A stretch of DNA of 64,000 nt from Roseivirga sp. (lineage in GTDB: Bacteria; Bacteroidota; Bacteroidia; Cytophagales; Cyclobacteriaceae), in the NCBI GenBank assembly GCA_029262895.1, contig JAJCYM010000057.1:19713-83712 (forward strand). The letters run 5' to 3'. Each line of letters begins with the position of its first letter. Positions within the stretch are counted from its first letter, which is position 1. A program made the translations under genes and the position numbers. Shown piece by piece: positions 1-9,800 of the stretch. The notes under the pieces are model-generated. The model worked only from the letters and a program-made list of their open reading frames with translations. It was not told where the DNA came from and made no database searches.

Positions 1-2
1 CA

Positions 3-206
3 AAGATCTATGTGAGCTATAAAAACAAAGAAGAGTCGAAAAAAACATGGCGGAAAAAAGCACCGTCAAGTACTGGTTCTACCAAAAAGAAGACAGCAAC
101 TCCACAAGCCGAGATAGATGCCATCCTGGACAAAATCTCTGAAAAGGGTTATGATGCCTTAAGCAAGGAAGAGAAACAGAAGTTGTTTAATGCGAGCAAG
201 GACTAA
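3..206 (+). CDS. C-terminal tail of a rhomboid-family protease (partial, cut by window edge)
   Basis: The frame is open to the left window edge, so this is the end of a longer gene and the GTG at 12 need not be a start. The visible 67 residues are a basic, Lys/Ser/Thr-rich linker followed by an acidic helical tail (ILDKISEKGYDALSKEEKQK, then LFNASKD). From memory, this tail closes many Bacteroidota rhomboid intramembrane serine proteases (DUF6576-like). No membrane segment or catalytic residue lies inside the window, so the rhomboid assignment rests on the tail alone. It converges with rlmN, 45 bp away. Confidence 0.5.
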   Translation, partial: KIYVSYKNKEESKKTWRKKAPSSTGSTKKKTATPQAEIDAILDKISEKGYDALSKEEKQKLFNASKD

Positions 207-251
207 TCCTATTTGCTTGATACTTCTGGTTAGAAGGTAGCATAAAGTTCA

Positions 252-1292
252 TTAGCTTTTATTGGCCAGTTGCCCACAGGCAGCATCTATGTCTTTGCCT
301 CTGCTTCGCCTGACATTTACCACAACCCTCTTGGACTCCAAAATTTGCTCGTACATCTCAATCTTTTCGGGAGCAGCTTGTTGAAATTCACCATCATCAA
401 TGGGGTTGTATTCGATTAAATTCACCTTTGAAGCTACTTTTCCACAATATTTTGCAAGTGCTCGCGCATGTTCCTCATCATCATTGATGCCCTTCCAAAC
501 CACGTATTCGAACGTGACTGTCCTGCCCGTCTTATTATACCAATGTTGAAGTGATTCTAATAACTCACTCAAGTTGCTCTTCTCATTGATGGGCATCATC
601 CTGGAACGCGTTTCATCAATGGCTGAGTGCAACGAAACCGCCAGATTAAATTTCACCTCCTCATCCGCCATTCTCTTGATCATTTTTGGAATGCCCACGG
701 TGGACAAGGTGATCCGTTTTGGCGACATTCCTAAACCCGTTGGAGAGGTGATTTTTTCGATAGAGTCTATAACGTTTTGGTAGTTAAGCAGAGGTTCACC
801 CATGCCCATATACACAATGTTTGTGAGCGGCCTGTCAAAGTATAGTTCTCCCTCTTCCTTAATGGCAACCACCTGATCATATATTTCATCAGGGTTTAAA
901 TTGCGCATTCTTTTGAGTCGGGCAGTTGCGCAGAAATTACAATCGAGACTACACCCCACCTGCGAGGAGATGCAGGCCGTGATTCGTTTACTGGTTGGAA
1001 TCAAAACGGATTCAACAATCAATCCATCATGCAACTTGACCGCATTTTTAATGGTGCCATCAGTACTGCGTTGCATCTCATCAACCTGGATATAGTTAAT
1101 GGTAAAATGCTCTTTTAGCTTATCCCTCACTTTCAGAGAGATATTGGTCATTTGATCAAAATCCTTGGCCGATTTTTTCCAAAGCCATTCATAAAGCTGT
1201 TTGCCGCGAAATGGTTTTTCGCCAATGCTCACAAAAAACTCTTGAATTTCCTCCAAAGAAAGTTGCCGAACGTCCTTTTTGGTTTCCACCAT
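252..1292 (-). CDS. rlmN: Dual-specificity RNA methyltransferase RlmN
   Basis: This radical-SAM enzyme methylates C2 of A2503 in 23S rRNA and of A37 in some tRNAs. The [4Fe-4S] cluster motif is CSLDCNFC (Cys114, Cys118, Cys121), inside the family block ACISSQVGCSLDCNFCATAR. A GMGEPLLNY block follows (SAM binding). The catalytic C-terminal cysteine is Cys339 in DAACGQLA. At 346 residues it has the normal length and looks intact. It lies 90 bp downstream of the last MG/plug gene on the same strand, but nothing suggests a functional link. Confidence 0.97.
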   Translation of the reverse strand: MVETKKDVRQLSLEEIQEFFVSIGEKPFRGKQLYEWLWKKSAKDFDQMTNISLKVRDKLKEHFTINYIQVDEMQRSTDGTIKNAVKLHDGLIVESVLIPTSKRITACISSQVGCSLDCNFCATARLKRMRNLNPDEIYDQVVAIKEEGELYFDRPLTNIVYMGMGEPLLNYQNVIDSIEKITSPTGLGMSPKRITLSTVGIPKMIKRMADEEVKFNLAVSLHSAIDETRSRMMPINEKSNLSELLESLQHWYNKTGRTVTFEYVVWKGINDDEEHARALAKYCGKVASKVNLIEYNPIDDGEFQQAAPEKIEMYEQILESKRVVVNVRRSRGKDIDAACGQLANKS

Positions 1293-1382
1293 AGGGCAAA
1301 GGTAGTGGAATAGGGTATAAAATCTTTATTGAATTTAGTCAGGGATTTCGCTGGGTTGGAGAATGCTACTTCGTCCTTTGGC

Positions 1383-3833
1383 TTACTGACTTTTTTTGAT
1401 TTGATAAGTCTTAGTCACAGAAAATGGATTTCCATAAGCAGACAGTCCCTGTAAGTCAATAAGAATCTCTGTGTCCTCATCAGAATTCCAGAATTGAATC
1501 TCTGCCTCCCCGTTTTCATCAAGAATAATCATCGGCTGCCAGTGCAGGACAATTCGACTATCAGGCTTGACATGTTCGGGTATTTGCACATCGTATTTTG
1601 GAGCATAAAATTCCCTTGGCTGGTGGTAGCTATTTTTTAACCTGGTGGTTAAGATACCTGGTGTTTCAATCACCGTGGGGTCAATATCCGTTTTTGTATA
1701 AAATGCCAGTACACCACCTGCACCATCTGAGCCAAAAACAGCGGTGCTTGCAAGGCTTTTGTATGCCACTACTCTATCAATGAGATTTGCCGGGTAGCTG
1801 GATATAAAAGCGAAACTAACCGCTACATCGTCCAGTAATACCAATGCGGGAAGTCTTCTAGTGAAGTTACGAGCTCTCAAATAAGGGGTATATTCAAAAT
1901 TTAGGTTTTCAACAATAAGCCCTGGTATTTGTCCAATGATGGCTTGTAAAGGGTTTTTCCATCCCGCATATCTTATATCATCTGAGAAGTCAACAAGATT
2001 ATCTCCTCTGCCATAGAGACCCTTCAATTTCTCTTCCCTTGAGTCCTTCTTGCTTCCTTCAACCACAACATCTTCAAGCCTTGTTACATCTGTAGTATCA
2101 AAATTGTAAGTCCTGTTGATAAGGTCACGTCTATCTCTTTTCTGGGTAAACATTTCCATATCTACTGAGCTGGTCTTTTGAAGCACGGATTTAAAGCTGG
2201 TAGGGATTTCTTTTAATTCCAGGAGCGTGTCCAGTTCGAATTCCACATAGGGTTTGTCTTTTTTATTTACACCCTGGATAACAATTTCATGGTCTTCAAA
2301 GATGCTCAGTGTATCAAATCTAAAAGAACCGTCCGAGGCTGTTTTGGTCTCCAGAAAGGTGGGGGGAAGAGCACTTTTGTTCAAGAACTTTACTTTACCC
2401 GTTTGGTTTTTCCTTCCCGAAAATGTTTTGAGCCTACCTTCCACACTAATACCCTGTTCGACAAAATGTTCAGCCTCAGGATATTTTTTCTGAAGAACGT
2501 TGTCCCAAACAAATCTGGTCCAGCCATGAGTCATCATTAATAGGTCCAAATGTCCACTGGCCAAGGAGTTGTTTGAGTCAAAATAATACATAGGGTTATG
2601 GATATAGCCCTTGAGGTCAGAGGCAAGGAGCAGCTCTGAATGTATGGTATTTGTTGGTTGCCTATCCACGGTCTGCCCAATGTCTATGGCACTCAGTGAA
2701 AATACCCCGGCCACCGGTTTGCCCTCCTCATCGAGGACCTTGATTTTGGCACTGACCATTTCTCTGGGCCTATAGACCGGCTTGTCAATACTGAATTGGA
2801 GGTTGCTGTAATTAGGGGTGTTGACAAATACCAACCGTTCGGCCACCGGATTGCCCGATTTATCGAATAAGGTAATGTGCGCAATACCGGCAGGCATATC
2901 CGCTTTCGGAATTCTGGCAACCACCGCGTTTTCGGAAAGGTCTACATTAAATGCATGAGAAATGGCCCCTCGGGTATGGACCACTGCACTAAGGTCACTT
3001 TTGTTTGGCGTGGCTTCATTAGACCTGAAGACCAATGCAATGTTGTCCGGAAGGTTGTTGCTGGCCGCAATCACAAAACCCCTTTCGAGGGCTTTGGGTA
3101 GTTCAGCAGTTTGGCTATGCCCTTCCAACCTGACCGAGTACACCTTTCCACTTTGGGGAGTAAACTTAAACAGCCCCATGCCATCATGCTGTACAACCAA
3201 CCGGGCCACTTGGAGCCCCTCATTGTCATAGATGGCACCGGAGACATCAATTCCCCTGCCTGAAGTGTCAATGGCCTTAAAAGCTACTTTGCTAGGGACG
3301 TCCACCACCAGGTTGCCACCTTCGGGAAAGAACTGCAGGTCGATGCTCTCAGCGGTATTTTCGGAGACTACTGCAGGATCACCGCCAACTACGACCAGTT
3401 CCTTTTCAAAGAAAAAGGCCTTGTCGAAATTCCTCATCCAGTTGGTATAGGCACGCAGCACATAGCTGCCAGATTGCAATGAATCGGGCAAGTCAAAAGA
3501 TCCGTTTCCAAACCCGCCATCTACCCTTACCAGTTTATGATCTATAAGCAGTTTTTCAGAAGAATAGAGTTCTACATAGATGTTGTTGCTCAAAGGAGAA
3601 GGCTCGTTGTATCTTCCTGCGGAGAGGTAGGCCTGGAACCATATAGTTTCCCCCGGAGCATAGTATTTCCTATCAGTATGGATATAGGTCTTTTCCTGAG
3701 GGAAGGTGGCGCTATAATCTTCCAATTGTGATCCCAGCCTTTCGAAAAATCGGTTTGATTGAGCGATCGCGATAGAATGGCAGAAGCAAATCGAAATTAG
3801 TAACATTAGGATTTTGGGCACTCTATGTATCAT
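1383..3833 (-). CDS. Secreted MG-domain / TonB-plug protein, array member S3
   Basis: A large exported protein of 816 residues from the chosen ATG at 3833. That start directly precedes a signal peptide (MIHRVPKILMLLISICF..AIAQS), and the same ATG is conserved in two paralogues; upstream in-frame codons are not. Order of parts: signal peptide 1-25; macroglobulin-like MG2 block with YIHTDRKYYAPGETIWFQAY near residue 50; further beta-sandwich repeats; a TonB-receptor-like plug at about 590-740 (LEDVVVEG ... PLQAIIGQIPGL ... LLDDVAV ... FGSDGAGGVLAFYTK); and a C-terminal beta domain ending YQIKKSQ. No 22-strand barrel follows the plug, so this is not a complete TonB-dependent receptor. It is the last gene of a five-member tandem array. 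Periplasmic or surface location is inferred; substrate unknown. Confidence 0.85.
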   Translation of the reverse strand: MIHRVPKILMLLISICFCHSIAIAQSNRFFERLGSQLEDYSATFPQEKTYIHTDRKYYAPGETIWFQAYLSAGRYNEPSPLSNNIYVELYSSEKLLIDHKLVRVDGGFGNGSFDLPDSLQSGSYVLRAYTNWMRNFDKAFFFEKELVVVGGDPAVVSENTAESIDLQFFPEGGNLVVDVPSKVAFKAIDTSGRGIDVSGAIYDNEGLQVARLVVQHDGMGLFKFTPQSGKVYSVRLEGHSQTAELPKALERGFVIAASNNLPDNIALVFRSNEATPNKSDLSAVVHTRGAISHAFNVDLSENAVVARIPKADMPAGIAHITLFDKSGNPVAERLVFVNTPNYSNLQFSIDKPVYRPREMVSAKIKVLDEEGKPVAGVFSLSAIDIGQTVDRQPTNTIHSELLLASDLKGYIHNPMYYFDSNNSLASGHLDLLMMTHGWTRFVWDNVLQKKYPEAEHFVEQGISVEGRLKTFSGRKNQTGKVKFLNKSALPPTFLETKTASDGSFRFDTLSIFEDHEIVIQGVNKKDKPYVEFELDTLLELKEIPTSFKSVLQKTSSVDMEMFTQKRDRRDLINRTYNFDTTDVTRLEDVVVEGSKKDSREEKLKGLYGRGDNLVDFSDDIRYAGWKNPLQAIIGQIPGLIVENLNFEYTPYLRARNFTRRLPALVLLDDVAVSFAFISSYPANLIDRVVAYKSLASTAVFGSDGAGGVLAFYTKTDIDPTVIETPGILTTRLKNSYHQPREFYAPKYDVQIPEHVKPDSRIVLHWQPMIILDENGEAEIQFWNSDEDTEILIDLQGLSAYGNPFSVTKTYQIKKSQ

Positions 3834-4034
3834 ATCAAATTGTTTCAAGAGAGGGCTAATATGTTGTTGGGCTCGGAAGAATAACAATCTAGGCTATCAA
3901 TGACCTTATTTTTATTCGATAGTTGTCCTCAAGTTGAACGGATATGCTTACTACTGTTTTCTCTAACACTGACCATCATTTCTTAAACCGGGATTTTTTA
4001 AGACCGAGTAGAATGATGGTTTTGAAATGGCTTA
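3834..4034 (-). repeat. Conserved inter-paralogue spacer, copy A
   Basis: The 201 bp between S2 stop and S3 start contain a tract (plus strand: caatgaccttatttttattc ... ctctaacactgaccatcatt) that recurs at 11135-11333 and, more diverged, at 6486-6660. Copies A and C differ by only scattered substitutions and also share the adjoining 5' UTR. It duplicated together with the genes. I see no exact TAnnTTTG promoter in it and no strong terminator, so read-through from the upstream gene is possible. Confidence 0.8.
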
Positions 4035-6485
4035 TTAATTTTTTTTGATCTCGTAGATTTTTGTTGTGGAAAATGGATTTCCATAGGCAGACAGTCCCTG
4101 TAAGTCAATAAGAATCTCTGTGCCCTCATCAGAATTCCAGAATTGAATTTCTGCCTCCCCGTTTTCATCAAGAATAATCATCGGCTCCCAGTGCAGGACA
4201 ATGCGACTATCAGGTTTAACATGTTCGGGTATTTGCACATCATATTTCGGAGCATAAAATTCCTTGGGCTGGTGATAGCTATTTTTTAACCTGGTGGTCA
4301 AGATGCCGGGTGTCTCAATACTCTTGGGGTCAATATCCGTTTTTGTATAAAATGCCAGTACACCTCCTGCACCATCCGAGCCAAAAACAGCGGTTTTTGC
4401 CAGGCTTTTGTATGTCACCGCTCTATCAATGAGATTTGCCGGGTAGCTGGATATAAACTGGCTACTAACCGCTACATCGTCCAGTAATATTAATGCGGGA
4501 ATTCTTCCTGATATAGTACGACCCCTTAGATAAGCGGTATATTCAAAATTTTGTTGTTCAATAATAAGCCCTGGTATTTGTCCTCTGATAGCTTCAAAGG
4601 GATTTTTCCATCCCGCATTTCTTACATCATCTGAGGAGAAGTCAACAACACCATCTCCTTTGCCATAGGCACCCTTCAATTTTTCCTCCCTTTCGTTTTT
4701 CCTGCTTCCCTCAACCACAACATCTTCAAGCCTTGTTACTTTTGTAGTATCAAAATTGTAGGTTCGGTCAATAAGGCCTCGTTTATCCCTTTTCTGGGCA
4801 AACACTTCTATGTCTCCGGAATTGGTCTTTTGAAGGACAGATTTAAAGCTGGTGAGGAGTTCTTTTAATGCTGGAAGGGTATCCAGTTCGAATTCCACGA
4901 AGGGTTTGTCTTTTTTATTTACTCCCTGGATCACAATTTCCTGATCTTCAAAGATGCTCAGTGTATCGAATCTAAAAGAGCCGTCCGAGCCTGTTTTGGT
5001 CTCCAGAAAGATGGGGGGGAAAACACTCTTGCTCATGAGCGTTACCTTACCTGTTTCCTTTTTCCTTCCCGAATACGATTTAAGCTTACCTTCCACACTA
5101 ATACCCTGTTCAACAAAATGCTCAACTTCGGGTTTTTTTTTCTGAAGGACGTTGTCCCAAACAAATCTGGTCCAGCCATGGGTCATCATCAATAGGTCCA
5201 GATGTCCACCGGCCATGGAGTTGTTTGAGTCAAAATAATACATAGGGTTATGGATATAGCCTTTGAGGTCAGAGGCAAGGAGTAGCTCTGAATGTATGGT
5301 GTTTGCTGGTTGCCTATCCACAGTCTGCCCCAGGTCTATAGCACTCAGTGAAAACACCCCGGCCACTGGTTTGCCCTCCTCATCGACCACCTTGATTTTG
5401 GCACTAACCATTTCTCTGGGTTTATAGTCAGGCTTGTCAATACTGAACTGTAGTTTGCTGTAACTCTGGTTGTTGACAAATACTAACCGTTCGGCCACTG
5501 GATTACCCGATTTATCGAATAAGGTAATGTGTGTAATACCGGCTGGCATGTCCACTTTTGGAATTCTGGCAACCACCGCTTTTTCGGAAAGGTCCACTTC
5601 AAATGCATGAGAAATGGCCCCCCGGGTATGCACCACTGCGCTGAGGCTATTCTTATTTGGGGTGGCTTCATTAGACCTGAAGACCAACACTATGTTGTCT
5701 GGCAGATTGTTGGTGGCCGAGATCACAAAACCCCTATCAAGTGCTTTGGGTAGTTCAACAGTTTCACTATGCCCTTCCAACCTGGCCGAGTACACCTTCC
5801 CCCTTTGTGGAGTAAACTTAAACAGTCCCATACCATCATGCTGTACCAGCAACCGGGAAACCTCAGTCCCCTCGTTGTCATAGATGCCACCAGAGACATC
5901 AATTCCCCTCCCTGAAGTGTCAATGGCCTTAAAAGCTACTTTGCTGGGCACTCCCGCCACAAGATTGCCGCCTTCAGGGAAGAACTGCAGGTCGATGCCC
6001 TCAGCGATATTTTCGGGAACTTTTGCAGGATCATCACCAATTACGACCAGCTCCTTTTCAAAGAAAAAGGCTTTGTCAAAATTCCTCATCCAGTTGGTAT
6101 AAGCACGTAGCACATAGCTGCCAGATTGTAGTGAATCGGGCAAGTCAAAGGATCCGTTTCCAAACCCGATATCTGCCCTCACCAGTTTATGGTCTATAAG
6201 CAGTTTTTCAGAAGAGTAGAGCTCTACATAGATGTTGTTACTTAATGGAGAGGGTTCATTGTATCTTCCTGCGGAGAGGTAGGCCTGGAACCATACTGTT
6301 TCTCCAGGGGCGTAGTATTTTCTGTCCGTATGTATATAAGCTTTTTCTTGAGGAAAGGCGGCACTAAACTCTACTAATTGGGTCCCCAACCTTTCGATAA
6401 ATCGATTTGACTGAGCCAGGGCTATAGAATGGCAGAAACAAATCGAAACAAGAAGGACAAGGATTTTGGGTAATCTATGGATCAT
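4035..6485 (-). CDS. Secreted MG-domain / TonB-plug protein, array member S2
   Basis: Close paralogue of S3 along its whole length (816 residues from ATG 6485; a GTG five codons upstream is possible but not shared by the other copies). It carries a signal peptide (MIHRLPKILVLLVSICF..ALAQS), the MG2 signature YIHTDRKYYAPGETVWFQAY, and a plug-like segment with LEDVVVEGSRK, PFEAIRGQIPGL, LLDDVAV and FGSDGAGGVLAFYTK, followed by the same terminal beta domain. Its last residues are YEIKKN, like L1 and unlike S3 and L2 (YQIKKSQ), which points to exchange of 3' ends within the array. No beta-barrel. Substrate unknown. Confidence 0.85.
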   Translation of the reverse strand: MIHRLPKILVLLVSICFCHSIALAQSNRFIERLGTQLVEFSAAFPQEKAYIHTDRKYYAPGETVWFQAYLSAGRYNEPSPLSNNIYVELYSSEKLLIDHKLVRADIGFGNGSFDLPDSLQSGSYVLRAYTNWMRNFDKAFFFEKELVVIGDDPAKVPENIAEGIDLQFFPEGGNLVAGVPSKVAFKAIDTSGRGIDVSGGIYDNEGTEVSRLLVQHDGMGLFKFTPQRGKVYSARLEGHSETVELPKALDRGFVISATNNLPDNIVLVFRSNEATPNKNSLSAVVHTRGAISHAFEVDLSEKAVVARIPKVDMPAGITHITLFDKSGNPVAERLVFVNNQSYSKLQFSIDKPDYKPREMVSAKIKVVDEEGKPVAGVFSLSAIDLGQTVDRQPANTIHSELLLASDLKGYIHNPMYYFDSNNSMAGGHLDLLMMTHGWTRFVWDNVLQKKKPEVEHFVEQGISVEGKLKSYSGRKKETGKVTLMSKSVFPPIFLETKTGSDGSFRFDTLSIFEDQEIVIQGVNKKDKPFVEFELDTLPALKELLTSFKSVLQKTNSGDIEVFAQKRDKRGLIDRTYNFDTTKVTRLEDVVVEGSRKNEREEKLKGAYGKGDGVVDFSSDDVRNAGWKNPFEAIRGQIPGLIIEQQNFEYTAYLRGRTISGRIPALILLDDVAVSSQFISSYPANLIDRAVTYKSLAKTAVFGSDGAGGVLAFYTKTDIDPKSIETPGILTTRLKNSYHQPKEFYAPKYDVQIPEHVKPDSRIVLHWEPMIILDENGEAEIQFWNSDEGTEILIDLQGLSAYGNPFSTTKIYEIKKN

Positions 6486-6660
6486 ATCAAGTTGTTTCAC
6501 GAAAGGGTTAATATATTATTGAGTTTGAAAGAGAAGCAATTTTCACGCCATAAATGACCTTGTTTTCCCACAATTGCACACAAGTTGGAGGGATATGCCT
6601 ACCACAGTTTTTTCTAACGTTGACCATCATTTCTAAAACCGGGATTTTTTTAAGTCAAAT
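6486..6660 (-). repeat. Conserved inter-paralogue spacer, copy B (diverged)
   Basis: Sequence upstream of S2 that aligns with spacers A and C (shared: aatgaccttgtttt, gttggagggatatgcctacc, ttctaacgttgaccatcat, aaaccgggattttt) but with more substitutions. It matches the others up to about 6660. Beyond that, 6661-6891 is unique to this gap. Confidence 0.7.
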
Positions 6661-6891
6661 TGAGTTTTGATAATCTTACGCGGAATTCTGAAAAATGATT
6701 TTCCTTTTCCACAAAGGAAATTCCTCATCATATATTTTCCGAGTGTGACCTATGTATTTCGGTTTAACCTGGTTTATGCTTTGATGCTTTTGCTTGGCAA
6801 TGGTTTATTCTGAAAAAGTAATTCGGATGATTTTTGGGAATTAGGCCGTTGGCACCGAATCGACAGGTTGTAAGAATGGTTTTGGAATAAT
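6661..6891. other. Unique non-coding stretch between L2 and the spacer repeat
   Basis: Part of a 406-bp gap between S2 and L2. No start-supported reading frame has codon patterns like the neighbours. A short open frame at 6774-7031 is mostly antisense-frame overlap with the 3' end of L2 and has no recognisable product. The only structure I can point to is the AT-rich hairpin at 6700-6720. Confidence 0.5.
6700..6720 (-). terminator. Weak hairpin, possible terminator of L2
   Basis: Perfect 8-bp arms TTTCCTTT / AAAGGAAA around a 5-nt loop. On the minus strand the stem is followed by ATCATTTTTC. The stem is A/T-rich and the T run is interrupted, so activity is uncertain. It is about 170 nt past the L2 stop. 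Confidence 0.3.
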
Positions 6892-9800
6892 CTATTGACT
6901 TTTTTTGATTTGATATGTCCTGGTAGCGAAAAAGGGGTTTCCATAGGCCGAGAGTCCCTGCAAGTCAATAAGAACTTCTGTATCCTCATCAGAATTCCAG
7001 AATTGAATTTCTGCCTCCCCGTTTTCATCAAGAATAATCATGGGCTGCCAGTGCAGCACAATGCGGCTATCAGGTTTGAGATGCTCGGGTTTCTTCACAT
7101 TATATTTGGGTGCATAAAACTCTCTTGGCTGGGAATAACTGTTTTTTAGACGAGTGATGTAGATACCTGGCCTTTCAATCTCTACAGGATCAACATCAGT
7201 TTTTGTATAAAATGCCAGTGCACCACCTTCACCAGCTGATCCAAACATTGCCGAGGAGGAAATGCCCTTATATGTTACCATCCGGTCAATATGCGATGCT
7301 GGAATAGATAGTAGAAAGTCAATTTCAGTAGGAATATCATCCAATAGAAGCAAAGCAGGTATTAGGCGCGAACCCATAATGCTTCGTCTATTTCTAATGT
7401 TTACCATGACAATCTGGCCTCGCTCACGAACGACCGTTACTCCAGGAATTTTGCCAATGATGGCTTCCAAAGGAGAGGAACTTGCCTGGACAGCGGCATT
7501 CAGGTTCGAAAAATCTACTACTCCATCCCCCCTTCCATAAACTTGGCTTCTCAATACAGATTCATCGGCCTTGAATTTGCTGCCTTCGACCACTACCTCA
7601 TCAAGCTGTGTAGTTGCTGTACTATCGAAGTTGTAAGTTTGGTCGATAAGGTCACGGTAGTCCTTTTTCTGGGCAAACACTTCCATATCTCTGAAACTGG
7701 TCCTTTGAAGCACTGATTTAAAGCTGGTTGGGGGTTCTTTCAATGAGAAGGCTGTGTCCAGTTCGAATACCACATGGGGCTTGTCTTTTTTATTGACCCC
7801 CTGAATTATAATTTCATGATCTTCATAGATGCTCAATGTATCGAACCTAAAAGAGCCATCCTCGGTTGTTTCGGTCACAAGAAAAGTAGGAGGCTGTGAA
7901 CTTTTGTTCAGGAACGTGACTTTGCCAATTTCCTCCTTTTTCCCGGAAAGATTTTTGAGCTTTCCTTCCAGGCTAATGCCCTTTTCTACAACGTGGTCAA
8001 CATTGGGGTAATTTTTCCAGAGCACGTTGTTCCATTCAAACCTACTCCAACCATGGGTCATCATCAAAAGATCCAAGTGCACATTGGCCATTTGGTTGTT
8101 TGGATCAAAATAATACATAGGATCTTGAACATAGCCCTTCAAATCCGAGGCAAGCAGTAGTTCCGAATAGATGGTGTTTGCCTGTTGCCGATCTATGGTC
8201 TGGCCCAGATCTATAGCACTCATGGAAAATACTCCGGGAACAGGTCTGCCCTCCTCATCGGTCACCTTGATTTTGGCACTGACCATTTCTCTGGAACCAT
8301 AGACTGGCTTGTCAATACTGAGTTTTAAGTTGATAGAACTCGCGTTGTTGATAAAGGCTAACCTTTCAGCCACAGCGTTACCCCAGTTATCGAATAAGGT
8401 AATGTGTGAAATACCTGTAGGTATGTCCTTCTTTGGAACCCTTGTTATGTTCACATTTTTAGAAAGGTCTACTTCAAATGCACGTGAGATGACCCCCTTG
8501 GTATGTATCACTGCACTCAGGTTGGCCTTGTTCCAGGTGGCTTCATTAGATTTGAAGACCACCACGAGGTCATCGGTAAGATTATTGTTGATTCCAATTA
8601 CAAAACCCTGATCAAGAGCTTTTGGTAGCTCAATTCTTAAGCCTTGTTGCTCCAATCTGGCGGTATATGTCTTTCCTGCTTGAGGGGTGAACTCAAAAAG
8701 GCCCATGCCCTCATGTTGCACCGCCATTTGAGCCACCTCCAGCCCTTCATTGTCATAGACTGCTCCAGTGATAGTAACTCCTCTCCCCGAAGTATCAATG
8801 GCCTTAAAGGCTACCTTACTAGGGACGCCCACTACCAGATTACCACCTTCCGGGAAGAACTGCAGGTCAATATCCTGATTGATCACATTTATCGGGTCAT
8901 CATCGGAATTATCATCACCAATCACAACAAGTTCCTTTTCAAAGAAAAAGGCATTGTCAAAATTCCTCATCCAGTTGGTATATGCACGCAGCACATAGCT
9001 TCCGGCTTGCAAAGAATCAGATAAGGTAAAGGCTCCGTTTCCGAACCCGCCATCTACCCTCACTAGTTTTTTGTCTATAAGTGATTTTTCAGATGAGAAA
9101 AGCTCTACATAGATATTATTGCTCAAAAGCGAGGGCTCATTGAACCTGCCTGCTGAGATGTACGCTTGAAACCATATGGTTTCCCCTGGGGCGTAATATT
9201 TCCTATCAGTATGAATATAGGTCTTTTCCTGCGGAAAATTGGCTGTATACGTATTAAGACTTGGCTGAAATAAACCCAAGTTGATCCCGTCTGTTGGTGG
9301 TGTAATTTGGTTGGCTCGAAGCCCGTCAGACTCGTATTCAAAGTCAAACGGAAGCATTTCGTATAGTCCTTCCGTAGAGAGATACCCATAGGCCGTTATG
9401 GATCTTGGATCCACCAAAAGGCCATTGGTATACACAAGTACAAAACCTTTATTAGCTTTTAAGTAGGTCAACTGGCCTTGACCATTTGCCATGGATTCTC
9501 TCAGGTATCGGACTTTGAGAAAGTCCTCAAATATAATTTTTTTGATTCTGTCATCACCAGTGTCTTCGATTTTCAGCGGAGTAACTGCCTTTTTTTGAAT
9601 TGCTCCTGAACTTAAGAAACCCACATAGGGTCTATCATTTCGTTCAAGAGGATCTTGCTGGGTCAATTCGGATTCAAATAACTCTTGTTTAAGTGACCCT
9701 GATAGCAAAGACTTAAAGAAATGCCTTAGTGATCCTTCATAAGATTTCCTTCTATTAGTTATCCATTTTTGTCCTTCATCAGGATCATCTGACTCCATCG

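Noticed and set aside
574..1095. Plus-strand open frames opposite rlmN
   Set aside because: They are antisense shadows of a conserved gene, with no homology pattern or start context.
2254..3450. Several plus-strand frames opposite the MG/plug gene, repeated at equivalent places in the paralogues
   Set aside because: They recur only because the sense genes are duplicated; the translations look random and are rich in rare residues.
1383..3833. Annotating the MG/plug proteins as full TonB-dependent receptors
   Set aside because: No beta-barrel region follows the plug and the C-terminus lacks the aromatic last-strand signature; only the plug resemblance is supported.
6774..7031. Minus-strand frame overlapping the 3' end of L2
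   Set aside because: It is mostly an alternative frame of the conserved L2 C-terminus; the unique part has no coding pattern.
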